Source: a virus
IMG/VR virus record: IMGVR_UViG_3300032287_004484
Span: 1-64,000 of that record
DNA: 64,000 nucleotides
Direction: 5' to 3' (one strand)
Shown: one piece after another, positions 14,305-22,790 of the stretch
Layout: each line of letters starts with the position of its first letter
Numbering within the stretch: position 1 is the stretch's first letter
The notes under the pieces: generated by a model
What the model was told of the DNA's origin: nothing
What the model saw: the letters and a program-made list of their open reading frames with translations, nothing else
Databases searched by the model: none
Position numbers and translations under genes: made by a program

Positions 14305-17300
14305 ATGGAACATCTAAAATTAGAATCAGCTACAGATTCCCCTGAATTTTGGAACGATTCTTATGCGATATCCAGTTATTGTAATTCGTTGTTACAAGCG
14401 ACTGGTAAGATAGACGATGTTGTTTCGATATTTGTTCAAGACTACGACGCACAACCACGTGTTTCGTATCGAAAAGATCGCGATAACAATCAAAATAAAT
14501 TTTCTATTTATTTACCTAAAATAAAAGATTTTTATATTGATGAGTCTATTCAAGAAGATGATATTAAGTTACGAAAAGCTTTCTTAAAGCACGAAGTGGC
14601 TCATATCATTTACTCTGACATGGAAAGTTACACGGAACATCATAGAGGCGATCCATCAGACGTTATGTTTCTCAATAATGCGATTGAAGATGTAAGAATT
14701 GAGTGGGCGTTTGGAAAGAGATTTCCAGGTGCTAACGATACTTTCTTTGACGTACAGAAAAAGTTTTTTAATCGTGGTAAAGAGAAGATTGAAATTGATT
14801 CACCTACTTTTCAGAACTTAGCTTTTTATTTTATCTATCGTTCTAAAAGATTTGAATTTAAACAAACTTTCTCTACTGAGATTTACGATAAAATCTTTTC
14901 TAAGTATTCTGATTTTCTTAATTTATCCAGACAAGAAGTTGCTGAACTTGTAAGACAAATTAAGAAAGATTTTAATCAAGAGTTACAAGAAAGAAAAAAT
15001 GATATTAAAGCTTATGAAGAAATGTTAGATGAGGAGTATGAAGAAGTAGAGTATGAAGAAAGTGATTATACTCAAGAGGATAGTGAAGAAGATAGTAATC
15101 AATCACAGTCTTCTGGTTATAATCCAAAAGCTTCTATGAAGAGTGAAAAGGAAAAACCACAATCTTCTATTCCTGATTTGAGTCCAAAAGAAAAAAATGA
15201 AAAACAAGAAGAAGATTCTGAATCTGATTCTGAAGAGGATGAGTCTGAAAATTCTTCTTCGCAAAGTTCTTCTAATGGTTCTAATGAAAATAGAGAAGGT
15301 GAGTATGAAGATACTTCTGAATCTGGATTAGACGGTGAAGAGAATGAAGAGGAAGAAGAAGAAGAGTTTGAAGAAGATGAAGACTTAGACGATGAAGAGT
15401 TAGATGAATCGTCTAATTTAGACGAAGAAGCAGACGATAGAGAGTTCAATAATAAAGATTTTTCTAGTATGTTAGCTGATGAAATGAAAAATAATTTAGA
15501 AGATGAGTTAGATAACATTAAAGAACAATTTGGTGGAGGAGAGAAAGACAAATCTAATTCTGAAAAGTTTAACTCTACTGTTGATTCTCTTTCTGAGAAG
15601 TTGACTAAAGAGGATGGTAGTGAGATTAATATTATAGATGTTTTAAAACTTATTAAGGGTTGCGAGACTGATTTAATTGAAGATATTTTAAATCACGAGT
15701 CTCAAGCTAATGAGTTTATCAAATATAATAACTCTAAAATGAGAAACCTTGGTTCTAAAGTAGTAGATGCTTCTCGTTACTTATCTATTGCTAATAAGAA
15801 AAAGAAAAGAAAAAAGAACGATCCAAACGTTAGATCTCTTTATAATAAGATTGTAGCAGCTAATAATCAAAACATTATCAAGTTGTCTAATTATTTTAGA
15901 TTGAAGTTCCAAGATAAAGAAAAAAGTAAAAGATTCTTTAACAAAGAACAAGGTGATTTAAATAACGAAGCTCTTTACAAGATCTTAAATAAGAAGCAAT
16001 TTGATTCCAGAATTTTTAGTATGTTAGAGAAAACTTTAGTTACTAAAGATGATGTTTCTTTCTTATTAGATTTTAGTGGATCTATGAGTGGGTATAAATT
16101 GAAAAACTTATTAGAGTCGGTTGTGGTTCTTAATGAGGTATTTTCTAAAATAAATATTCCATTCAACGTCTTTTCTTTTTCGGGTAAGGATTACCACCAT
16201 ATTAGTTACAAATTTAATTCTTTATCAGAGAAGATTGCTCTACAAAAAATGTATCCAAAGCATATGTATGATCACAAAGTTTATGATTCAGAAATTTCTT
16301 TTAGACTTAATGAGCAATTTAGTTACACTAAAAACAATTTTACTTTGATTTATTGTCTTATTAATCGTAACACTCGTGGACAAGAAAGAAAGAAGATCAT
16401 AGAGTTACTTCTCAATTGTGCTAACAATGGAAGGTACTTTAACGCATGGGATAATTTCTTTTCTGGTAGTACTCCCGAGTGTCCAGCGGTTATTGGATTG
16501 TATAATGCTTTACCTAAACAAAAATTGTTTTTAATTAACGATGGAGAGTACGATTCATTTTCATTCCAAGATAAAGAAATGAAATTGATAAACAATTCTA
16601 ATCTAAGTGATTCTACGAAATTTGTTTCTTTTTATAATTTTGCTTATGACTTTATCTTTGGTAAAGAGGTTATAATTTCTAACTCAGAACAAGAAAGAAT
16701 TTTAAAAGATATTACAAGAACTGCTTATTCATTGTTCACAAAGAACTTTAGATATAGCAATTATTATAAATTCTTTGAACATTCAGATTATGATAAAAAT
16801 AAAGAGAACTTAGTTGAACTAGATAAAGCACAACAAGTATTTTCTGATCTTGATAATTTTCTATATGACTTTAATTACAGTGATAGAGAAAACATAGAGA
16901 CTAAATTCTTTAAGTTGGATAGAAAGTATTTTCAAAAGAAAGATGTTACTCATAATAAAATAATTATGAAGGACATACCTTCTTTTAAAATAAAGGTCAA
17001 TAAAAAATTACTACATGTAAAAGAAACCTGTTCGACTGATAGAGATGTTTCTTTCTATTTAGATCGTGACGAGATTACTTCTATTGAAGACATGTGTAAA
17101 TTGTTTTTCTTAATCAACTTTTCATACTTTTTTGAAACTGCTTATAACACGTCTAAGAGTGAATATACTTACAAAGATCTTTTTAATAAAATGAGAAGTT
17201 CTGGTTGGGAGATTTACGGGATAGGTATTGAGAATAATAATGGAGAGAAGTATATCGGTAAGGAGAACTTTACTCTGGTAAAGAACTCTTCCGACATAAG

Positions 17301-17337
17301 AAACAATTTAGAAAAGAAAATTAAGAAGATAATTTAA
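14305..17337 (+). CDS. CobT-like VWA-domain protein, 1010 aa
   Basis: Three parts are visible. The N-terminal region has an HEVAH metal-site-like motif at about residues 96-100. A very acidic Ser/Glu/Asp linker spans about 236-392. A von Willebrand A domain has the MIDAS motif DFSGSMSG near residue 589. This order (acidic middle, C-terminal VWA) is that of CobT-like partners of MoxR/CobS AAA+ ATPases, and such an ATPase lies at 19809. In known systems the VWA partner delivers targets to the AAA+ ring for remodelling; CobT itself acts in cobaltochelatase. The target here is unknown. The HExxH hints at a peptidase-like fold, but the remaining ligands were not identified. Confidence 0.82.
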   Translation: MEHLKLESATDSPEFWNDSYAISSYCNSLLQATGKIDDVVSIFVQDYDAQPRVSYRKDRDNNQNKFSIYLPKIKDFYIDESIQEDDIKLRKAFLKHEVAHIIYSDMESYTEHHRGDPSDVMFLNNAIEDVRIEWAFGKRFPGANDTFFDVQKKFFNRGKEKIEIDSPTFQNLAFYFIYRSKRFEFKQTFSTEIYDKIFSKYSDFLNLSRQEVAELVRQIKKDFNQELQERKNDIKAYEEMLDEEYEEVEYEESDYTQEDSEEDSNQSQSSGYNPKASMKSEKEKPQSSIPDLSPKEKNEKQEEDSESDSEEDESENSSSQSSSNGSNENREGEYEDTSESGLDGEENEEEEEEEFEEDEDLDDEELDESSNLDEEADDREFNNKDFSSMLADEMKNNLEDELDNIKEQFGGGEKDKSNSEKFNSTVDSLSEKLTKEDGSEINIIDVLKLIKGCETDLIEDILNHESQANEFIKYNNSKMRNLGSKVVDASRYLSIANKKKKRKKNDPNVRSLYNKIVAANNQNIIKLSNYFRLKFQDKEKSKRFFNKEQGDLNNEALYKILNKKQFDSRIFSMLEKTLVTKDDVSFLLDFSGSMSGYKLKNLLESVVVLNEVFSKINIPFNVFSFSGKDYHHISYKFNSLSEKIALQKMYPKHMYDHKVYDSEISFRLNEQFSYTKNNFTLIYCLINRNTRGQERKKIIELLLNCANNGRYFNAWDNFFSGSTPECPAVIGLYNALPKQKLFLINDGEYDSFSFQDKEMKLINNSNLSDSTKFVSFYNFAYDFIFGKEVIISNSEQERILKDITRTAYSLFTKNFRYSNYYKFFEHSDYDKNKENLVELDKAQQVFSDLDNFLYDFNYSDRENIETKFFKLDRKYFQKKDVTHNKIIMKDIPSFKIKVNKKLLHVKETCSTDRDVSFYLDRDEITSIEDMCKLFFLINFSYFFETAYNTSKSEYTYKDLFNKMRSSGWEIYGIGIENNNGEKYIGKENFTLVKNSSDIRNNLEKKIKKII

Positions 17338-17352
17338 AAAAGGAGAACAAAC

Positions 17353-18006
17353 ATGAGAAGTTATTTACTTCTCGTGTTATTGTTTTTTGTTAATTGCGAT
17401 ATGAGTACAACATCAAGAATTGATTATGATAAAATATCCCTGTGGTTCTTAACGATAAATAATAACACGACGACAAATAATTACTCAGGTTCTAAACCAA
17501 ACAATGGATCAAGCGGAACATATCTTTCTAGTTGTGGTCTAGATTGTCTAGAGACTATACCTGGAAAGTATTTCTTTAATGATCATCATCCCGACACTTC
17601 TTATTGTTATCCAAACGGATGGAGTTCGGGAAATAATAATGGTGTACCAGAACCTGGTGAAAATGGGGTTCTACAAATTCCTTTATTTTATGATGGTAAT
17701 AATCCTCTACCAAAATTCGAAGCTGAATTGATACCTGATAATCCAAACATTAAAGTTTGGAGTTATAAAACAGTTTGGTATCCAGCTTTAAATAAACCTT
17801 CTGGTAGAGATGGTTATTTTTCATGTATCAACACTTATTACGAAGAGTGGGGTATTTATTATCCAGACTCTCAATGTAATACAGATTATCGTCACGAGTG
17901 TTTAGGATGGAAAATAGAGATACCTAATAAATTTTCTGGATATGTGGATTTTAAAATACTAATTACTTCTAGTATAGGAAGTAAAGTGTTAAAGTACAGA
18001 TTATAA
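17353..18006 (+). CDS. Lipoprotein, 217 aa
   Basis: AAGGAG upstream (17339-17344). Signal peptide MRSYLLLVLLFFVNC with the Cys at position 15 as lipidation site (Asn at -1). The mature part starts with an Asn/Thr/Ser-rich linker, then a compact Cys-containing, beta-rich domain (SSCGLDCLETIPGKYFF, DSQCNTDYRHECLGWKIEIP). Even Cys pairs suggest disulphides and an exported location. Co-transcribed with the CobT-like gene. Possibly a moron or exclusion lipoprotein, by inference only. Confidence 0.75.
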   Translation: MRSYLLLVLLFFVNCDMSTTSRIDYDKISLWFLTINNNTTTNNYSGSKPNNGSSGTYLSSCGLDCLETIPGKYFFNDHHPDTSYCYPNGWSSGNNNGVPEPGENGVLQIPLFYDGNNPLPKFEAELIPDNPNIKVWSYKTVWYPALNKPSGRDGYFSCINTYYEEWGIYYPDSQCNTDYRHECLGWKIEIPNKFSGYVDFKILITSSIGSKVLKYRL

Positions 18007-18013
18007 AGAAGCG

Positions 18014-18331
18014 TTAAGTTGCTTCTTTAATAATGGATAAAAATTTTTCTGAATAGAATGCTGTTTTGATGCCAATGATGTTTTTCTCTAAATCTTTGAG
18101 TTCATCTATTGGCAACTCAAAGAATTCACGACCATCATAACGATATTTATTTAACCTACGAAAAAGAACTGTTTCAGATAGAACATCATCTTCTACTTCA
18201 AAGATTGCTGTGTAACCAACAGTACTAATATTAGAGTTACGATGTTTTTTAATTCTATCTAATGGCTTCTTAGTCCTACCTATTTTCCAGTAATCAGTGT
18301 CCTCTTGATGTATTAAATAAATATATCCCAT
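18014..18331 (-). CDS. T5orf172/GIY-YIG-like protein
   Basis: 105 aa. GYIYLIHQEDTDYWKIGRTK, then DRIKKHRNSN, and later ETVLFRRLNKYRYDGREFFEL. This matches the T5orf172/Mug113 branch of the GIY-YIG nuclease superfamily (KIGRT plus a late Arg/Glu-Phe-Phe motif). Probably a DNA nuclease or DNA-binding domain. Its ATGG follows TATAATAGACAT with no SD, so it is probably leaderless. It converges on the lipoprotein gene with a 7-bp gap. Confidence 0.72.
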   Translation of the reverse strand: MGYIYLIHQEDTDYWKIGRTKKPLDRIKKHRNSNISTVGYTAIFEVEDDVLSETVLFRRLNKYRYDGREFFELPIDELKDLEKNIIGIKTAFYSEKFLSIIKEAT

Positions 18332-18382
18332 ATGTCTATTATATTAATCATTATACGAAGATATGCTTATTATAATATACAA

Positions 18383-19057
18383 TTATCCCATTTTTGAAAA
18401 TCTTTTTGTTAAGTCTTTAACGTTAAATACAGTAAAGAAATCTATTGTATTCCATTCTTCATCTAAAGAAGGCCATGGACTAAAGAGAGCTCCTTGTTTA
18501 CCATAAGCCCTTATTAGAGTTGTTACAAATTTTTTCTTTATGTTTTCTTCATCAAGCTTTTGCTCTATGTTTATTTTATTCTTTGGCAATATTAAATCTT
18601 TAAAAATTAAATTATTATTTAAGATGTACGAAAAAGAATTAACCAAAAAAGATTGATCGTTAACAATAGATGTACATCCTATACAATATTGAATGTTATT
18701 CATTAATAAGAAGCTAGATATGTTAGTCCACAATAAAGATATAACGCTTCCATCACGATAATTAGAATTAACACAAGCACGACTAATCTCACAGAACTCA
18801 GAATAAGAAAAGTTTTCAAGATTAAATAATTGTGACGCTAATGTGTCATTAAAGTTATTATCAAATCTTCTTAATCTGTAATACCCAACTAATAGATCGT
18901 TATCATATACTGTAAAGTGATAACTCTTTTTATCATACTCTTCCCAAGTATCTATTATATCTTTATTATATGTTTCCTTAAAAGAAACATTTCTTATGTT
19001 TAAAATATCATCAATAATTAATTGATCATTTAATTCAAAAAAAACTTTACAAATCAT
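18383..19057 (-). CDS. OlsB/hemolysin-type GNAT acyltransferase
   Basis: 224 aa. The central EISRACVNSNYRDGSVISLL (acceptor/CoA loop) and C-terminal EEWNTIDFFTVFNV match the GNAT_5/OlsB-like acyltransferase pattern, usually seen as SR.cVhpdYRdg and fgt.DFfvll. Known relatives acylate ornithine lipids or make N-acyl amino acids, using acyl-ACP or acyl-CoA at the membrane. This is unusual in a phage and could alter host lipids. The donor and acceptor cannot be read from the sequence. Confidence 0.65.
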   Translation of the reverse strand: MICKVFFELNDQLIIDDILNIRNVSFKETYNKDIIDTWEEYDKKSYHFTVYDNDLLVGYYRLRRFDNNFNDTLASQLFNLENFSYSEFCEISRACVNSNYRDGSVISLLWTNISSFLLMNNIQYCIGCTSIVNDQSFLVNSFSYILNNNLIFKDLILPKNKINIEQKLDEENIKKKFVTTLIRAYGKQGALFSPWPSLDEEWNTIDFFTVFNVKDLTKRFSKMG

Positions 19058-19179
19058 TATAGCCTTCCTATTAATATCTTTATCAATAAAACATCACGCT
19101 ATATTAAAGCTTCGTATAATCTTTGTTACAATCATGTTATTGAAATCACTAAACTTTTTTCTTATTCTTGTCATGATGA

Positions 19180-19192
19180 CAAAACCCAAAAA
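19180..19192 (-). promoter_or_regulatory. Leftward promoter box
   Basis: On the reverse strand TTTTTGGGTTTTG, the recurring box, about 125 bp upstream of the acyltransferase start. It is paired head-to-head with the rightward box at 19203, so this is a divergent promoter region. Confidence 0.5.
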
Positions 19193-19200
19193 TTGGTCCT

Positions 19201-19257
19201 ATTTTTTGGGTCTATACATCTAGTTATAGTTGTAATATAATATCTGTATATAAGGAG
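19201..19257 (+). promoter_or_regulatory. Phage promoter
   Basis: TTTTTTGGGTCTATACATCTA box, TAATATAATAT about 18 bp later, and AAGGAG at 19252-19257. Confidence 0.65.
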
Positions 19258-19263
19258 AAACGT

Positions 19264-19707
19264 ATGGCTATTAGAATTAATTGTGATAAGACAAAGAGCG
19301 GTTTACCTTCCATGTCTGAAGAGATGCATTCTAATCAACTTGGAACAATAACAGCAACTATAATTGCTAATCCAATTGGTAAAGAGAAGAAAGCAATCTA
19401 TATCCCTAAGACTCTTAACACTCTTAGTGGTAAGCATGCTTACTTTGTTGTAAAACAAAATGATCTTAAAATAGATGTTAAAAGATTAAGAGATTCTATT
19501 CAAGTAAAGATTTATAGAATAAGACAGTTCCTAAGTTCAAATTCAGTTGCTGAACTGGAAGAGATTGAATTCTATGATTCTAAGAATTTAGATCTTTATA
19601 AAGAATCACCATTCAAAAGAGTAATAGAGATTGCGATAGATAAGACAAAAATTTTCCCTCCTCTGAAGCCATCCTTCTATTTAGCAAGAAATAAAGAAAG
19701 TCATTGA
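19264..19707 (+). CDS. Hypothetical protein, 147 aa
   Basis: Strong SD. Alpha/beta, basic protein (TATIIANPIGKEKKAIYIPK; DVKRLRDSIQVKIYRIRQFL). No family recognised. It lies between the CobT-like and CobS-like genes and has its own promoter and terminator. Confidence 0.72.
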   Translation: MAIRINCDKTKSGLPSMSEEMHSNQLGTITATIIANPIGKEKKAIYIPKTLNTLSGKHAYFVVKQNDLKIDVKRLRDSIQVKIYRIRQFLSSNSVAELEEIEFYDSKNLDLYKESPFKRVIEIAIDKTKIFPPLKPSFYLARNKESH

Positions 19708-19717
19708 CTTTCTTTAT
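19689..19717 (+). terminator. Terminator overlapping the stop codon
   Basis: A perfect 13-bp stem AATAAAGAAAGTC / GACTTTCTTTATT with a three-base loop. The TGA stop lies in the stem. Confidence 0.75.
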
Positions 19718-19727
19718 TAGATGGATT

Positions 19728-19775
19728 TATTTTTGGGTTTAATCGTATACTTAAATAAGTAATATTATATTATTA
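19728..19775 (+). promoter_or_regulatory. Phage promoter
   Basis: TTTTTGGGTTTAATCGTATAC, then AATATTATATTATT. Upstream of the AAA+ gene. Confidence 0.65.
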
Positions 19776-19808
19776 GAAAATTTTAAAAAAAGGGAAGAAT
19801 ATAAGTAG

Positions 19809-21107
19809 ATGACAAAAAACATCAAAAGTATAAATGAAGTTCTTTTGCCAGATGACTATGAATTAATAAGAAACGTTAATTGGTTCGATTATTCAATCAT
19901 AGAGAAAGCAACTGGAAGAACAGTTAAGAACTTCGAATTCAGAGGACCACTAAGCGATCTTTTTGACGCTATCTATAAAGGTAATATTCAATTACCTCCT
20001 GAGATACAAATCAAGAATGGTTATGTTGCTCCTTCCGTACAACCAATCGCTCAAGCAGCTTTTGTTGCTCCAAGAGTAGAGGTTGTTACAGTACAGCAAA
20101 GTACTCCACAAGTTGTTCAACCAATCGTACAACCGGTAGTACAGGTAGTTAAAAAAGAAAGTTACATATCAGACTTTCAAAAAGAAGCTCCTCCTGAAGC
20201 AGTTCTTTATAACTCACCTCCAAAGAGTTATAATGGATTTTATTTTCCAGAATTTACTCCTAATCTTTTAAATAGAATTAGAGGTAAAAGAAATATATTT
20301 ATTTCTGGTGAATCTGGAACAGGAAAAAGCGATATGATTCAGAAACTAGCTGACTTCTATGGTCAAACTCTTATACGAATCAACTTCCACCAAGGTGTAA
20401 CTGAATCAACTCTTATTGGAAAGTATATCGTAAGAAACAGCGAAACTCAATTTGCATACGGGTTAGTTCCATTAGCCATGAAAAGAGGTTATTGGTTACT
20501 CCTAGACGAAATTGATTACGCTGAACCAGAACACACTTCTGTACTACAAGCTGTTCTTGAAGGTAAGCCTCTCGTTATTACTTCTAACGAAGGTGAGATG
20601 GTTACTCCTAACCCTTCATTTAGAATTTTTGCCACAGGTAATACAACTGGTAGAGGAGACTCCACAGATTCTTACCATGGTACAAATTTTATGAACAGTG
20701 CTTTTCTAGACAGATGGACTATTTTTCAAATGGAGTATTCTAAGAAAGAACCTAAGATTGTTGAATCAATATTGGGTGATTCTGAATTATCTAAGAAGCT
20801 CGTTAAGATTTTTGAATTGTTTAGAGCACTTAAAAAGAATGGTGATATTACTAATTCTGTTTTTAGTACGAGAAGAATGATGAATATCGCTGAAGCACTT
20901 AAAATGGGAGACACCTTAAGTGAAGCGCTTAAGTATGAATTGTTTAGTAGATTTAACGAAGAAGAGTGTTTAATTTTGATGGAGTGTATTAGAGACATAC
21001 TAGACTTCGATTGGTATTTATCAAAAGATTGGAAGATCGGTTATCCACACCACGTACCACAATCTACAATCCAAGGTAGTGGTTCTGTTTTAGAAGTTAA
21101 TTTCTAA
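19809..21107 (+). CDS. CobS/MoxR-like AAA+ ATPase, 432 aa
   Basis: N-terminal domain of about 70 residues, a Pro/Val/Gln-rich linker (about 75-120), then an AAA+ module: Walker A GESGTGKS (about 167-174), Walker B LLLDEID (about 230), sensor-1 ATGNT (about 275) and the Arg-finger region LDRW. Phage CobS/MoxR proteins remodel or chaperone proteins together with VWA partners, here most likely the 14305 product. Both genes use the same promoter type but separate transcripts. The substrate is unknown. Confidence 0.85.
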   Translation: MTKNIKSINEVLLPDDYELIRNVNWFDYSIIEKATGRTVKNFEFRGPLSDLFDAIYKGNIQLPPEIQIKNGYVAPSVQPIAQAAFVAPRVEVVTVQQSTPQVVQPIVQPVVQVVKKESYISDFQKEAPPEAVLYNSPPKSYNGFYFPEFTPNLLNRIRGKRNIFISGESGTGKSDMIQKLADFYGQTLIRINFHQGVTESTLIGKYIVRNSETQFAYGLVPLAMKRGYWLLLDEIDYAEPEHTSVLQAVLEGKPLVITSNEGEMVTPNPSFRIFATGNTTGRGDSTDSYHGTNFMNSAFLDRWTIFQMEYSKKEPKIVESILGDSELSKKLVKIFELFRALKKNGDITNSVFSTRRMMNIAEALKMGDTLSEALKYELFSRFNEEECLILMECIRDILDFDWYLSKDWKIGYPHHVPQSTIQGSGSVLEVNF

Positions 21108-21117
21108 CACTTCTATA

Positions 21118-21150
21118 TATCCCTACCTATTAGAGTAGGGATAGTTTTTT
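21118..21150 (+). terminator. Terminator
   Basis: TATCCCTAC, loop, GTAGGGATA, then GTTTTTT. Ends the AAA+ gene. Confidence 0.8.
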
Positions 21151-21176
21151 ACGTGTTTTAATTAAAAATCCTTAAA

Positions 21177-21494
21177 TTAAGGACGATCAGAAATATCTAT
21201 TAGAAGACTTCTTACATCATCTGAACTCAATCCTTTCCATACTCCATTATCTTTTATATAATCATCATTAATGATTGTTTTATCAAATAATAATTCTCCA
21301 TCTTTCATCATTGATACTTCAAAAGTTTTTCCATCTTTAGTAATTATATATGCACTGTGTTTATTTGGGAAATCTACAGATCCTTCTAAGATAGATTTAG
21401 ATTTATTTTTAAAATCAATTTTATAATCTCCAAAAGTAACGCTCATTGTTTTTGATTCATTTATCAATGATAAATAGTGTTTAAAATCTTTCAT
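21177..21494 (-). CDS. Small protein with CTS-like N-terminus, 105 aa
   Basis: Starts MKDFKHYLSLINES, resembling the T4-type capsid-targeting start (MKTYQEFIxE). The remainder, including SAYIITKDGKTFEV, MKDGELLFD and GVWKGLSSDDV, is clearly homologous to the frameshifted gene at 29289-29698, which lacks this N-terminus. Has SD AGAGG. Function unknown; internal-head or packaged protein is an inference. Confidence 0.7.
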   Translation of the reverse strand: MKDFKHYLSLINESKTMSVTFGDYKIDFKNKSKSILEGSVDFPNKHSAYIITKDGKTFEVSMMKDGELLFDKTIINDDYIKDNGVWKGLSSDDVRSLLIDISDRP

Positions 21495-21527
21495 GTTTTC
21501 CTCTACTAATTTAATATATTATTTTTA

Positions 21528-21625
21528 ATTAAAAACCCAAAAACAATTCTATTATTTTTTAGACTGATTAATTTTTGGGTTTAGTCACCTATTAAGAATT
21601 ATATTATTATTTAATTATATATAAA
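21528..21625. promoter_or_regulatory. Divergent promoter region
   Basis: Leftward box (reverse-strand TTTTTGGGTTTTT, about 21530-21543) for the 21494 gene and rightward TTTTTGGGTTTAGTCACCTA (21572-21591) with TATATTATTATT for the 21653/21747 unit. Confidence 0.6.
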
Positions 21626-21652
21626 TTTTAATAGAGAAAAAAGGTAAGTTCT

Positions 21653-21694
21653 ATGGATAAATATATAAAACATATTCGTGTTATTACTATATAA
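21653..21694 (+). CDS. Possible 13-aa leader peptide
   Basis: ATG GAT AAA start preceded by AAAGGTAAG; encodes MDKYIKHIRVITI then TAA, about 50 bp before the gene at 21747. Too short to be certain. Confidence 0.25.
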   Translation: MDKYIKHIRVITI

Positions 21695-21746
21695 TTTATT
21701 TAGGTATATATATTGAATATACAAAAACAAAACAAGAGGTAAAACA

Positions 21747-22103
21747 ATGAGTACAATTGAAGCAGCAAAAGAAACAGTAGGGCAATTTATTGAAAAGGGA
21801 GTAGATGATATTATTGAGAATTCTGATAATTTTATTGAAAACCTAAAGATTGCTTCTGGCATAAAGAAACCAAGAATCGTTTCTAAGAATTCTAATCCAT
21901 CAAGAGGCTCCTTAGCTTCTATTAATCAGATTCTTTCTAAAGATGGTATTAAGATGGAAAGGGATGAAAAGAAATGGCCACTCTATCACATATTTCAAAA
22001 TGGAGAGTCCTACTCGGTTCTCTTCAAAGGAAAAGTAAATGAGATGTTTGAGATAATAGAAAAGAACGGGATAGATGGTTTAAGTCCCTATGTACAGAAG
22101 TAG
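21747..22103 (+). CDS. WPVY-domain protein, 118 aa
   Basis: SD GAGG. A short N-terminal helix (EKGVDDIIENSDNFIENLKI) corresponds to the end of the KVGD domain of the cassette proteins. It is followed by the shared C-terminal domain: LASINQILSKDGIKMERDEK, KWPLYHIF and FKGKVNEMFEII. Function unknown. Confidence 0.78.
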   Translation: MSTIEAAKETVGQFIEKGVDDIIENSDNFIENLKIASGIKKPRIVSKNSNPSRGSLASINQILSKDGIKMERDEKKWPLYHIFQNGESYSVLFKGKVNEMFEIIEKNGIDGLSPYVQK

Positions 22104-22110
22104 GTAACGA

Positions 22111-22512
22111 ATGAAGACAGTTAAAATCAAACAAAAAAGAGTTATTCATAGATCAGCTTTGAAAGAATCAAAGGTTAAGAACGTCTTATCTGTTCTTTCT
22201 AAAATAAAAGGTCCATTCAGTAGAAAGAAGATTAAAGAACTTGGTATTGATGTTTATGGAGAGTACCTTTTGAAACACTTCTTTTTAAAGAATGAAGAAT
22301 ATGGTTCTTGGTCTTTCTCTAATAAGAAGATAGAAGCAAGAGGATATAAGAATCTAGCAGAGTTGGCTAAGAAAGAAGGATTCTTTAGATCAGATCTTAT
22401 CTACTTATTTAGAACCAAGAACAAAAGACCAAAGAATATGAAAAAGATTATTGTATCTGAAAAAGATAAAGCTATTTCAGAAAATCTTTTTAACCTTACC
22501 TATTCCAAATAA
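22111..22512 (+). CDS. Basic hypothetical protein, 133 aa
   Basis: Starts eight bp after the previous stop; strongly Lys/Arg-rich (KTVKIKQKRVIHRSALKESK) with a likely helix-turn-helix-like middle (GYKNLAELAKKEGFFRSDL). Probably nucleic-acid binding, by composition only. Confidence 0.65.
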   Translation: MKTVKIKQKRVIHRSALKESKVKNVLSVLSKIKGPFSRKKIKELGIDVYGEYLLKHFFLKNEEYGSWSFSNKKIEARGYKNLAELAKKEGFFRSDLIYLFRTKNKRPKNMKKIIVSEKDKAISENLFNLTYSK

Positions 22513-22520
22513 GGAGTATA

Positions 22521-22552
22521 GAATCCCGATGTTAGTGTCGGGATTCTTTTTA
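22521..22552 (+). terminator. Hairpin between SD and start codon
   Basis: GAATCCCGA, loop, TCGGGATTC, then T4. It lies between AAGGAG (22511-22516) and ATG 22555. It can be a terminator for the upstream pair, or, if folded, it would bring the SD to about 11 nt from the ATG. Confidence 0.6.
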
Positions 22553-22554
22553 TT

Positions 22555-22755
22555 ATGAAAAAACAATTTACACCAGAACTAAAACAAAAAATCCTAAAAA
22601 GAATTAACGATGGTCAAACTAAAAAGATGATCTTATGGGAATTCAAAATAGATCAAAGACAGCTAAATTCAATATTAGAAGAGTTTGGTGTTTTTGTTAG
22701 AGATAGAGATGCAATAAATTTCGCTAATAAACTTCATAAAACTAATAGAACATAA
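22555..22755 (+). CDS. Small HTH-like protein, 66 aa
   Basis: KKQFTPELKQKILKRINDGQ then TKKMILWEFKIDQRQLNSIL: a homeodomain/transposase-type helix-turn-helix outline (start of a tri-helical fold, then a turn after a Gly/Asn). Likely DNA-binding, possibly a regulator. The only good SD is upstream of the hairpin at 22521. Confidence 0.6.
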   Translation: MKKQFTPELKQKILKRINDGQTKKMILWEFKIDQRQLNSILEEFGVFVRDRDAINFANKLHKTNRT

Positions 22756-22785
22756 AAAAAGGGAGATCTTTCGACCTCCCTCTTA
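22754..22785. terminator. Bidirectional tetraloop terminator
   Basis: GGGAGATC-TTTC-GACCTCCC flanked by A- and T-tracts, between converging genes. The same GATCTTTCGA-core hairpin recurs at 23891, 24248, 26400, 27244 and 28226. Confidence 0.75.
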
Positions 22786-22790
22786 CTGAT

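Noticed and set aside
15117-15551. Antisense Ser-rich open frame within the CobT-like gene
   Set aside because: It is the mirror of the acidic Glu/Asp/Ser linker codons of the sense gene; no promoter or SD.
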